Assembly: GCF_001956045.1 (NCBI RefSeq) | Contig: NZ_MRTH01000077.1 | Span: 1 to 13,262, forward strand | DNA length: 13,262 nucleotides | Source: Paenibacillus sp. FSL H7-0331 | GTDB lineage: Bacteria > Bacillota > Bacilli > Paenibacillales > NBRC-103111 | Direction: 5' to 3' | Notes under the pieces: model-generated | Told to the model about the DNA's origin: nothing | The model's input: the letters and a program-made list of their open reading frames with translations, nothing else | Database searches by the model: none | In this document: positions 5,863 to 11,879 of the stretch, in pieces | Layout: the number at the start of each line of letters is the position of its first letter | Numbering within the stretch: the stretch's first letter is position 1 | Made by a program: the position numbers and the translations under genes

Positions 5863-7206
5863 GTGGCAGAAGAAAACGCGAAAATACATGACATCATGGA
5901 TATTTTTCCTCAAATATTTGCTATAATTGCAAAGAATAATGAACAAGTAAGAGAAGTAGATGATTTACTTTCATCGATTTATAAGTATCCTATATCAACT
6001 TTTAATGAGATACTCGTCAACAATGAGAAGTTAGAGCAATTTGAAAAACAAGGATTAATTGCTTTGTCAGTTATACTCCATAAAGTAACTGGTCTTGAGA
6101 TTATTAACCCTACATCATTCTTCTCACAGAAAGACATAAATAAAGCACTAAAGTATCGCTTTGAAGATGAAGATGCAATATCATTTCCATACGCATTTGA
6201 AGGTGTTCTGAGGACATCTGACAAAGAATACATTACAGTTATGTCTTACAAAGATATCGCTAAACTATGGCTCTCTAAAATACTAACATATAACTTTGAA
6301 ACGCAGCGCGCTTCTAAGAAGAAAATTAACGCTAAAGGAGAAATTAAAAGAACACCAACCATTATACAGAAAAGCGTTAAGAATATTGTGAAGCTTATGA
6401 AAGAAGGAAAATTTCTTCCATCTACTTTAGTTATTAATATCTTAAAGGATGGAACAGATTCGGTAGAATATGAAAATGGCGACTTGATCATCGATGAAGG
6501 AACTAAATTGAATCTAATTGATGGTATGCATAGAATGCAAGGCATATTAGCTGTACTTGAAGAACTTCCAGACTTTGAAGGAAGTATGGAAGTATCAATC
6601 AGACATTACACCTTAAATGAAGCAAGATATTTGATAGGCCTGCTAAACACTGTTAATAGATTCGATAAGAACTTAGTCAGATTTAATACAGATGATACTT
6701 TTGGAGGATTAATTGTTAAAGATTTAATCCAAATAAAAGAGTTGAAAGATAGAGTTGAAACTGAAAGTACTGCTGTGAAAAAGACTTTGAACATGTTGAC
6801 GAATTATTCAGTGTTATCAGATTCAATAAATATAACTTTTAATCCAGAAACAACTAAAGATCAATATGATATTACAGATTTCCTGAAGAAGTTTTATGGT
6901 TATTTAATTGCTTCTTATCCAGATGACTTTACTAAAAAAATGGCAGAATCTCGTAAGGTTAGTTGGATTAATCACCATAACATGTTCGTAGGATGGACAG
7001 TTATTGCAAAAGGTTTATTTGATAAGTATGGAAAAGATTTTCCAGTTGATGAAATTACAAGAATTGTTGATTCTCTTGATCTACAAAAAGGTACAGGTAG
7101 TGCTATTGATAAGATTATGATTGAGCAGGGTAATAGAAACTCAAATCAAAGTAAAGCACTGATTCGGAAGTTTTTTGAAGAGAAAGTATCCGAATTACTT
7201 TCATAA
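5863..7206 (+). CDS. DGQHR/DndB-like protein, 447 aa
   Basis: GTG 5863 follows AAGGGG. The central motif is LIDGMHRMQGI, with DGMHR at residues 220-224, a one-residue variant of the DGQHR signature of DndB-like and related DGQHR-domain proteins. It is preceded by a ParB-like run (RTPTIIQKSVKNIVKLMKEG, FLPSTLVINIL) and followed by a LLNTVNRFDKNLVRF segment at about 260-273, where family members carry a conserved Asn/Phe stretch. The N-terminal 120 residues and the helical C-terminal 150 are unassigned. Other dnd genes are absent, so DNA phosphorothioation is not implied. It is followed after 25 bases by the MrpR-like gene; in SPbeta, yopQ (about 460 aa) precedes yopR in the same order, as I recall, so a YopQ-like identity is plausible. 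Cytosolic, probably DNA- or regulator-related. Confidence 0.6.
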   Translation: MAEENAKIHDIMDIFPQIFAIIAKNNEQVREVDDLLSSIYKYPISTFNEILVNNEKLEQFEKQGLIALSVILHKVTGLEIINPTSFFSQKDINKALKYRFEDEDAISFPYAFEGVLRTSDKEYITVMSYKDIAKLWLSKILTYNFETQRASKKKINAKGEIKRTPTIIQKSVKNIVKLMKEGKFLPSTLVINILKDGTDSVEYENGDLIIDEGTKLNLIDGMHRMQGILAVLEELPDFEGSMEVSIRHYTLNEARYLIGLLNTVNRFDKNLVRFNTDDTFGGLIVKDLIQIKELKDRVETESTAVKKTLNMLTNYSVLSDSINITFNPETTKDQYDITDFLKKFYGYLIASYPDDFTKKMAESRKVSWINHHNMFVGWTVIAKGLFDKYGKDFPVDEITRIVDSLDLQKGTGSAIDKIMIEQGNRNSNQSKALIRKFFEEKVSELLS

Positions 7207-7231
7207 ATCTTTATTCAGGGGAGAGTTATTG

Positions 7232-8203
7232 ATGTCTAATGTTATTTATGAAGGAAAAACTTATAATCAAGAAATCAAAGATGAGTTCACAAGTGAATAC
7301 AAAGCTGGTACACAAAAGATTATAAGTCGTATATTTAAAGTATCATATAACATGGAAAAAAGCTTAAACAAAGACTTATATGATTTTAACAGAGAAGAAC
7401 TAAGGAGATTATTTTTTCTCTTTATGCCTAAAACCGAATATTCAAGCAAAGCGAATGTAACTTGGGTTAGCAAGTATATTGAATGGGCAAGAGATATGGG
7501 ATATCTTAATGATATTAATCCTCTTGATGGAGTTACTACAGAATGGAAAGAGCAATTTGTAAACAAGTCACTGAAAAAATATTGGACAGATAAAGAAATA
7601 GATAAGATTATTAGCAAACGTGTTAATGCTCAAGATGCAGTAATAGTAAGGATGCTTTTTGAAGGTGTTAGAGGAACTGGAAATACAGAGATACTAAATC
7701 TAACAGTTGATGATGTAGATGCATTTAACAACACACTGCATTTGTCTGATGCGGATGATTGTAGAAGATCCCTAGTTGTCTCTGACAAATTGATTAAATT
7801 ATGTGAACAGGCATTAAAAGAAGATGACTATGAAAAGATGAATGGTAACGCGAGTAAGGATATTAAAGCGGAGAAGTCTAACTTGGTCACAAATAAATTT
7901 GTAGTTAAATCATCTAATACCAGAACAACTCACTTTAACGAAGCTGAGAAAAATATAATACACAGAAGATTAACAAACATCGCAGATGAAGAAGGAGAAC
8001 CTAATTTTTCACCATTGAACATTACCTATTCAGGGATGTTGTACATGGCCAAAGAGCTATATGTCAAAAATGGCAAATTGGAAGCTGAAGAGTATGGTGA
8101 CATAAGAGTACAGTTTAATATTGACACTGAACAAAGTTTCAGTAGATTAAAATCAGAATTTTTGAATATAGATTTTATAAAAAGTTTCTACGAATTAACT
8201 TAG
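7232..8203 (+). CDS. MrpR-like (SPbeta YopR-type) integrase-fold repressor, 323 aa
   Basis: ATG 7232 follows GGGGAGAG (7220-7227). The frame is open further upstream, but that part overlaps the previous gene. The protein has the two-part build of a tyrosine recombinase: a SAM-like helical N-domain (about 40-110, VTWVSKYIEWARDMGYLNDI), then YWTDKEIDKII and MLFEGVRGTGNTEILNLTVD with Arg147 where the first catalytic Arg would be. The H-x-x-R box is missing: the equivalent region reads LNITYSGMLYMAKEL (262-276). So it is unlikely to recombine DNA. SPbeta MrpR (YopR, about 325 aa), which keeps lysogeny by binding DNA with an inactive recombinase fold, has the same length and features. I infer a transcriptional repressor; its operators are unknown. 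A degenerate integrase is the alternative. Confidence 0.65.
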   Translation: MSNVIYEGKTYNQEIKDEFTSEYKAGTQKIISRIFKVSYNMEKSLNKDLYDFNREELRRLFFLFMPKTEYSSKANVTWVSKYIEWARDMGYLNDINPLDGVTTEWKEQFVNKSLKKYWTDKEIDKIISKRVNAQDAVIVRMLFEGVRGTGNTEILNLTVDDVDAFNNTLHLSDADDCRRSLVVSDKLIKLCEQALKEDDYEKMNGNASKDIKAEKSNLVTNKFVVKSSNTRTTHFNEAEKNIIHRRLTNIADEEGEPNFSPLNITYSGMLYMAKELYVKNGKLEAEEYGDIRVQFNIDTEQSFSRLKSEFLNIDFIKSFYELT

Positions 8204-8230
8204 ATATTTATATCTAAGTTTTTCTTTTTT
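8197..8230 (+). terminator. Strong intrinsic terminator after the MrpR-like gene
   Basis: AACTTAGATA (8197-8206) pairs perfectly with TATCTAAGTT (8211-8220) around a TTTA loop, and a run of T with one C follows. The stop codon of the MrpR-like gene lies within the stem. It separates the phage-like unit from the agr-like unit. Confidence 0.85.
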
Positions 8231-8244
8231 TATTTTTAAAATGC

Positions 8245-8274
8245 TTGACTAATAAGAATGAAAAATGATATATT
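8245..8274 (+). promoter_or_regulatory. Promoter of the agr-like operon
   Basis: TTGACT (8245-8250), 18 bases, then TATATT (8269-8274) preceded by TGA, an extended -10. It is one of the two best promoters in the window and gives a leader of about 75 bases before the AgrB frame. Confidence 0.7.
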
Positions 8275-8306
8275 GAACAAGTAATAAAAAAGGAAAATAT
8301 TTCTGG

Positions 8307-8342
8307 ATGAGGAAATGTATTGATACTAATATCCAAGCATAG
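8307..8342 (+). other. Possible leader ORF MRKCIDTNIQA in the agr-like transcript
   Basis: ATG 8307 opens eleven codons ending in TAG 8340-8342, which overlaps the ribosome site of the AgrB-type gene. Its own upstream AAGGA is rather far away. The same stretch can form a TGGAT/ATCCA stem (8304-8308 with 8331-8335). It may be a translational leader or chance. Confidence 0.2.
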
Positions 8343-8356
8343 AGGGTGTGATGTAG

Positions 8357-8884
8357 ATAATCACTATAGGAAAGATTGCAAACAATATTGCTGAATCTGT
8401 TGTCAGAAACAATCGAAGATCTGATGTAAAATTGGAACACATTGAATATATGATCCATGTAAGCCTTAATATATTATTAGTTGGAGTGACATCTTTAATT
8501 ATTTCATTGTTTTTAAATACAACAACCGAATTACTGATTTTTACACCCTTCTTTTTATTGTTGAGATTTATAAGTGGAAGTGCGTGGCACTTTAGAAACG
8601 ATTTAGTTTGTTATATATTCTCTTCTTTAGTAATTTCCATTATTCCTACTATTGATTTTCTAACTGCAAATTATATCTCATTTATGAATATCTTTTCATT
8701 GATAGTATTATTAATTCTATCTCCTATAAGCAATAACGAAAAAATAAATAGTAAAAAGAAACTTATATTTAAAATGATAGGTGTTTTATTTGTAGCTATA
8801 AACTTTCTTTATATAAAGAATGATATTGTTTCAGTTTCATTCTTTGTTCAGTGTGTATCAATGGTGTCTATTAAAAGGAGATAG
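8357..8884 (+). CDS. agrB: AgrB-type accessory gene regulator peptidase, non-standard start
   Basis: A membrane cysteine peptidase that in agr systems cleaves and cyclises the autoinducer precursor. The first normal start is TTG 8432, but the same frame upstream already reads like an AgrB N-terminus (IGKIANNIAESVVRNNRRSD). I therefore begin at ATA 8357. ATG 8351, directly before, is followed at once by TAG in frame, so a nonsense mutation in codon 2 is the other reading. GAGGG lies at 8342-8346. The catalytic pair is present: SGSAWH-x6-C gives His78 and Cys85 in this numbering, close to His77/Cys84 of S. aureus AgrB, which supports the longer N-terminus. About five hydrophobic spans follow. 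About 175 residues, slightly shorter than usual. The next gene starts right after the stop. Confidence 0.7.
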   Translation: MITIGKIANNIAESVVRNNRRSDVKLEHIEYMIHVSLNILLVGVTSLIISLFLNTTTELLIFTPFFLLLRFISGSAWHFRNDLVCYIFSSLVISIIPTIDFLTANYISFMNIFSLIVLLILSPISNNEKINSKKKLIFKMIGVLFVAINFLYIKNDIVSVSFFVQCVSMVSIKRR

Positions 8885-8887
8885 ATT

Positions 8888-9565
8888 ATAACTAACTTTG
8901 AATTTGTTGTATTTTCAATGTTTGATAGTGCTGCCTTGATATTACTAATATTGTCTGTGTTTAAATTTGAATTGAATAAAATAAACTGCTTTAAACTTCT
9001 TGTTTCTTCTTTTATATTTTCAGTTTTATCATTAGTAATTATTAATTTACAATTACATAACTTTGCAATCGCCATACAAATTCCAATTGTAATTTTAATT
9101 TTTAAGTTTGTTTTTAATGAGAATGGAAAATACTCTATATGGATATCAATTACAGGATACATAACATTTTTGATGATGCAAGGAATTTTTGCAAGTATTC
9201 TTATTTTAAATGATTGTATGACTCCAGAAGATCTGCAACCTTTTTCTGAAAAGGGGTATATTGCTCAAGTGAGTAGCTTAGTTTTCGTTATTATAATAAG
9301 TTATCTAATTAAAAAATATAATGAAGGATTTACTTTTAACTTTACAAGTAAGTTTAAACAAAAAAGGAAACTATCTTCAAGTAGACCATATATTATCGTG
9401 GCAGTTTTAGCTGCATTAATTACAGCAATTGTGTATCCTTTCTTATACAAAAGCGATCTTATTGTGATGTTTATTTCCTCCTTGGTATTAACAGTAATAT
9501 GCTTCTTTTCACTCATATTCTTATCGATTAAAAGGAATAAAGAAGAAATCATTTGCGTTTTATAA
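8888..9565 (+). CDS. Kinase-less AgrC-sensor-like membrane protein
   Basis: A polytopic membrane protein of about 225 residues, with six or seven hydrophobic spans and hardly any soluble part. The likely true start is ATA 8888 (or ATT 8885), since AAAAGGAG (8873-8880) lies right before it and the protein ITNFEFVVFSMFDSAALILL is that of an AgrC-type first span. The first ATG is 8918. The sensor half of AgrC has this size and layout, but no HisKA-like or ATP-binding part follows: it ends in FLSIKRNKEEIICVL. The gene lies between agrB and the autoinducer gene, so a receptor for the peptide, or a membrane partner of the LytTR proteins, is the likely role. An alternative is a transporter for the peptide. 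Confidence 0.6.
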   Translation: MTNFEFVVFSMFDSAALILLILSVFKFELNKINCFKLLVSSFIFSVLSLVIINLQLHNFAIAIQIPIVILIFKFVFNENGKYSIWISITGYITFLMMQGIFASILILNDCMTPEDLQPFSEKGYIAQVSSLVFVIIISYLIKKYNEGFTFNFTSKFKQKRKLSSSRPYIIVAVLAALITAIVYPFLYKSDLIVMFISSLVLTVICFFSLIFLSIKRNKEEIICVL

Positions 9566-9615
9566 TGATGGACACTTTAAATAAATATCTCATAAGCGAA
9601 GGGAGGTGAAATTTC

Positions 9616-9735
9616 ATGAAATATCAAGCATCCAAACTGATTACTACTTTGACTGTTGCTTTTTCATTTGTTATTGCTGTCGTACAGCCTGTTGGAATTT
9701 GGCACGAACCTAAAATGCCAAGTGATTTGAAATAA
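9616..9735 (+). CDS. Cyclic lactone autoinducer precursor (AgrD-like), 39 aa
   Basis: ATG 9616 is preceded by AAGGGAGGTGA, the best ribosome site in the locus. The product has the three AgrD parts: an amphipathic/hydrophobic leader (YQASKLITTLTVAFSFVIAV), a short signal region (QPVGIWH) and a charged tail (EPKMPSDLK) like the E-P-x-x-P-x-x-L tail that AgrB recognises. Odd point: no Cys, Ser or Thr lies between Ser17 and Ser36, so the ring residue needed for a thiolactone or lactone is missing. Pro25 (CCT) is one base away from Ser (TCT) and has four residues up to Trp29, the size of a usual ring. It follows the sensor gene by 50 bases. Confidence 0.75.
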   Translation: MKYQASKLITTLTVAFSFVIAVVQPVGIWHEPKMPSDLK

Positions 9736-9753
9736 TATATAATTTAGTAAATC

Positions 9754-9794
9754 AATATTCCAGCATTTAGTACTATACTATGTGCTGGAATATT
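9754..9794 (+). terminator. 12-bp hairpin after the autoinducer gene, attenuator or terminator
   Basis: AATATTCCAGCA (9754-9765) pairs exactly with TGCTGGAATATT (9783-9794) around a 17-base loop that contains a further TAGT/ACTA pairing. No clear T-run follows (ACTATTAAAA), so it may be a partial terminator, an RNA end protector or a processing site between the autoinducer and the LytTR gene. It is 26 bases ahead of the next start codon. Confidence 0.55.
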
Positions 9795-9820
9795 ACTATT
9801 AAAATAAGTAGGTGTTTCAG

Positions 9821-10339
9821 ATGATATTTGAAAAACTAAAATCTCTCATGCACGAAAAACTTGAAAATAAATGTGATGATGACGAGATAAATGATTTAAC
9901 TCGATCAATCGCTGACCATTTTAAAAACACAAAAAACATTCAGTTTCTTAATGAATTCAATGAACTTATTCTCATCGATATTGAGAATGTTCTTTATGTA
10001 TATGAAAAGAATAAGAATATTTATTCATTTGTAACCAAGGAAGAAGAGTATGAGTTACTAAATAAAAATATTAATTTAAACGTATTGTTAAACGATAACT
10101 TCTATCAACTAGATAAAAAACACATAGTTAATCTTAATCAAGTAAAATTATATAATAGTTACATGGGAGTAGTTTATTTTGGCGAGGATATTAATGATGC
10201 TTCAACAAAAAGTTTGAGGGTTGCTATAAAAGCAGTTACAGAGATTGTAAGGAAGATCAAAGGAAAAGAGAAGGATCTGTATTCGGAGAACGACATTACT
10301 GCAATTTACACACCAAGATCATTAGGCAAAAATAATTAG
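9821..10339 (+). CDS. Stand-alone LytTR DNA-binding protein, 172 aa
   Basis: The chosen start is ATG 9821, seven bases after AAGTAGGTG; a GTG nine bases upstream is part of that site. Residues 45-145 match the LytTR fold: LILIDIENVLYVYEKNKNIY, FVTKEEEYELL, then NDNFYQLDKKHIVNLNQVKL, the DNA-contacting H-x-V-N-L-x-x-V element. Ahead is only a 40-residue helical part; there is no phospho-acceptor receiver domain as in AgrA. So it is not a normal response regulator. In context it would be the transcription factor of the agr-like locus, possibly controlled by the sensor-like membrane protein. It has no own obvious promoter: transcription must pass the hairpin at 9754-9794. Confidence 0.75.
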   Translation: MIFEKLKSLMHEKLENKCDDDEINDLTRSIADHFKNTKNIQFLNEFNELILIDIENVLYVYEKNKNIYSFVTKEEEYELLNKNINLNVLLNDNFYQLDKKHIVNLNQVKLYNSYMGVVYFGEDINDASTKSLRVAIKAVTEIVRKIKGKEKDLYSENDITAIYTPRSLGKNN

Positions 10340-10375
10340 TAGTCACAGCGTCAAACTAACTATTTCGACATTTTT

Positions 10376-10397
10376 TGACATAAATGCATATATGTCA
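10376..10397. promoter_or_regulatory. 22-bp near-perfect palindrome, candidate operator
   Basis: TGACATA at 10376-10382 and TATGTCA at 10391-10397 are arms of a 22-base palindrome around ATGCAT, with only two mismatched positions (one symmetric pair). It lies 36 bases after the LytTR gene and about 80 bases ahead of the candidate promoter at 10477. There is no T-run, so it is more likely a protein site than a terminator. The binding protein is unknown; a dimeric helix-turn-helix factor would fit. Confidence 0.5.
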
Positions 10398-10476
10398 TTG
10401 TTTGTAAACCAACGTTTTTTCACTAAAATCATGAAAAATAGTGCTTAATAACTAGTGTAAAAGGTATTAATATAGT

Positions 10477-10495
10477 TATAATGCAACATGTTGCA
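10477..10495 (+). promoter_or_regulatory. -10 element overlapping a perfect TGCAACA/TGTTGCA palindrome
   Basis: TATAAT (10477-10482) runs directly into TGCAACATGTTGCA (10482-10495), a perfect 14-base palindrome that would cover the transcription start. There is no good -35 at 16-18 bases, so an activator may be needed. A third half-site-like TGTGCAA lies at 10502-10508. The palindrome would suit a repressor, or form a hairpin at the RNA 5' end. The downstream gene is the second LytTR protein, behind a leader of about 230 bases. Confidence 0.5.
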
Positions 10496-10535
10496 AAAAA
10501 ATGTGCAATGATGAAATTAAGAGAGGATTGATTTA

Positions 10536-10610
10536 ATGAAAAAGAATTAAAGCTCTCAAAAAATTGTGCTTTGTTTGGCGACAGTCACAGTTAATCGAGA
10601 GCAACATTAA
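10536..10610 (+). pseudogene. Possible decayed peptide gene in the leader (MKKN-stop)
   Basis: GAGAGG nine bases upstream of ATG 10536 makes a proper initiation site, but the frame stops after four codons (TAA 10548-10550). Beyond the stop the same frame continues SSQKIVLCLATVTVNREQH to TAA 10608-10610, which looks like a basic-start, hydrophobic-core peptide. GCTCTC (10552-10557) and GAGAGC (10597-10602) could pair across it. It may be a dead signal-peptide gene, a four-codon leader ORF or chance. The rest of 10340-10714 shows no gene on either strand. Confidence 0.3.
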
Positions 10611-10714
10611 ATATTATTAGTAGTATAATATCGCATAATTCGACAACTGTAAATCGTGTTTTAAATTCTGAATTAAAATTGACTTTATGAATATGTTGTG
10701 GTAGGAGGTTTATT

Positions 10715-11122
10715 GTGAAATTAAATGATTTCACACTACCTGTCAGGTGCTTTAATAATCTAAGTGTACATAGTTTAAACATGTCCGAAATTATTAAGTA
10801 TGAAAAGAATGGAAAAAAATTAATAGTTTCAACAGTAGATTCTAAGTATGATCTGCAGTTTTATGATTTAGAAACAATTGAAGAAATGTTTATGCATTTG
10901 GGTTTATGGCTAACAGATCGTACAAATGTTGTTAATCTAAATTTAGTCACCAAGTATGATGTTGTCTTAGGAAACCTTCACTTTAAAAACTCTGAGACTG
11001 TTGGATCTGTTGCCAAAGTACATCATAAAGCAGTTGAGAAGGAACTAATTAAAATTGGACATGCCGAAATCGTATATATACTACCCCTAAAAAACAATAT
11101 TTACAAACTAAGAATAGAGTAG
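10715..11122 (+). CDS. Second LytTR-type protein, 135 aa
   Basis: GTG 10715 follows TAGGAGG at seven bases. Residues 17-112 follow the LytTR outline: LSVHSLNMSEIIKYEKNGKK, LIVSTVDSKYDLQFYDLETI, then WLTDRTNVVNLNLVTKYDVV with the VNL element at 73-75, and a C-terminal helix. The usual H/R ahead of VNL is replaced (DRTNVVNL), so binding may be altered. There is no receiver domain. It lies in its own unit behind the two palindromes, and a gene for a 100-residue protein follows after nine bases. It could be an antagonist or a heterodimer partner of the first LytTR protein. Confidence 0.6.
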   Translation: MKLNDFTLPVRCFNNLSVHSLNMSEIIKYEKNGKKLIVSTVDSKYDLQFYDLETIEEMFMHLGLWLTDRTNVVNLNLVTKYDVVLGNLHFKNSETVGSVAKVHHKAVEKELIKIGHAEIVYILPLKNNIYKLRIE

Positions 11123-11131
11123 GAGATAACT

Positions 11132-11434
11132 ATGTTAGCTTATAGAGAAAGAGCCAATGAACAACCTTCTTATGATGAAATACTGACTAAATGGGAAGAC
11201 AGTAAAGAATGGTTTATGTTATGGCTCATTGAAATATGCGGATTGACGGAGAGTGAACGTGCTGCAGTTGATAATATGATTCGAAGTGATCTGGATGTAA
11301 CTATATATTCGTCTAAATTTTTTGATGGTGATTTCGATAATATTAAAGGAACATTAGAAGCATATAGACAGAAATATAGTTCTATTCCACAAAAAGCTGA
11401 CATTCAGCTTTTTCTTTTTATTAAAAACAAATAA
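11132..11434 (+). CDS. Unknown acidic protein, 100 aa, with terminator inside its 3' end
   Basis: AGGAGA lies eight bases before ATG 11132, and the gene follows the second LytTR gene by nine bases, so they form one unit. The protein is helical and acidic with several Trp (SYDEILTKWEDSKEWFMLWL, ICGLTESERAAVDNMIRSDL), and a YSSKFFDGDFDNIKGTLEAY stretch. No motif is recognised. The last 15 codons run through an intrinsic terminator hairpin (11391-11413), so many transcripts might end before the stop codon. Possibly the original stop was lost and the tail IQLFLFIKNK is new. Confidence 0.6.
   Translation: MLAYRERANEQPSYDEILTKWEDSKEWFMLWLIEICGLTESERAAVDNMIRSDLDVTIYSSKFFDGDFDNIKGTLEAYRQKYSSIPQKADIQLFLFIKNK
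11391..11420 (+). terminator. Intrinsic terminator overlapping the 3' coding end
   Basis: AAAAAGCTGA (11391-11400) and TCAGCTTTTT (11404-11413) form a perfect 10-bp stem around CAT, followed by CTTTTTATT. It has the form of a good terminator and closes the agr/LytTR block, although it lies ahead of the stop codon at 11432-11434. The opposite strand also ends the stem in T. Confidence 0.7.
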
Positions 11435-11456
11435 TATAAAATATATATTTGTTAAA

Positions 11457-11486
11457 TTGACGATATCAGATTAATTGTGTTATATT
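11457..11486 (+). promoter_or_regulatory. Promoter with extended -10, upstream of the 89-aa gene
   Basis: TTGACG (11457-11462), 18 bases, TATATT (11481-11486) with TGT directly ahead. Same architecture as the agr promoter at 8245-8274. Confidence 0.65.
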
Positions 11487-11550
11487 ACTACTAGATGGAA
11501 ATACATAGAAATTAAATTGAAATGGTTAATTTATGGGGAGGAATAGTTTT

Positions 11551-11820
11551 ATGTTAGGTAGTGACAAATCTTATATTAGAGAAGATGGATTTAACTTAGA
11601 CATTCGAGATGATACAAATGCTAAACTTGGACTAAGATGGAACTTTAAAGACTTAGATGAAGTGAAGTTGGCTTTAGCAGAAGATGATAGTTCAAGAGTT
11701 ATTTTTTTAGTCACTTCTGATCCACATGGGGCCTCTAATATTGGATTAAATATTGAAGCAGCAAGAGCATTAAGAACTAAACTCGATGAAATGATTAAAG
11801 CAGCGAGAGGACTATCCTAA
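11551..11820 (+). CDS. Unknown protein, 89 aa
   Basis: ATG 11551 follows GGGGAGG (11535-11541) at nine bases. The in-frame ATG at 11533 overlaps that ribosome site and is rejected. The protein has a beta-rich first part (DGFNLDIRDDTNAKLGLRWN, VIFLVTSDPHGAS) and a C-terminal amphipathic helix (NIEAARALRTKLDEMIKAAR). No known family recognised. It stands alone behind its own promoter and is followed by a hairpin. Confidence 0.65.
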   Translation: MLGSDKSYIREDGFNLDIRDDTNAKLGLRWNFKDLDEVKLALAEDDSSRVIFLVTSDPHGASNIGLNIEAARALRTKLDEMIKAARGLS

Positions 11821-11833
11821 TCGGATAGTTCTC
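11807..11833 (+). terminator. Hairpin at the stop codon of the 89-aa gene, weak terminator
   Basis: GAGGACTATCC (11807-11817) pairs with GGATAGTTCTC (11823-11833), with one G-T pair, around a loop that holds the TAA stop. A run of A rather than T follows, so termination on the plus strand is doubtful; mRNA 3' protection is an option. Confidence 0.45.
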
Positions 11834-11879
11834 AAAAAATCATGAAACCGAAATTTCAATGGAAGAGGATGTTTAATAA

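Noticed and set aside
6246..6794. Minus-strand frames opposite the DGQHR-like gene
   Set aside because: They are shadows of a well-supported plus-strand gene, without initiation signals.
5863..7206. A dnd-type DNA phosphorothioation locus because of the DGQHR-like motif
   Set aside because: No DndA, C, D or E-like genes are present; DGQHR proteins occur outside dnd systems.
7232..8203. An active site-specific integrase marking an insertion end
   Set aside because: The H-x-x-R catalytic box is absent and no attachment repeats were seen; a repressor of MrpR type fits better.
8849..9562. Long minus-strand frames opposite the sensor-like gene
   Set aside because: They have no ribosome sites, and the plus strand there reads as a coherent polytopic membrane protein.
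10587..10595. AgrA-like binding repeat ACAGTTAAT
   Set aside because: The 9-base element fits the AgrA consensus but has no second copy at 12-13 bases on either side, so a single chance match in AT-rich DNA is likely.
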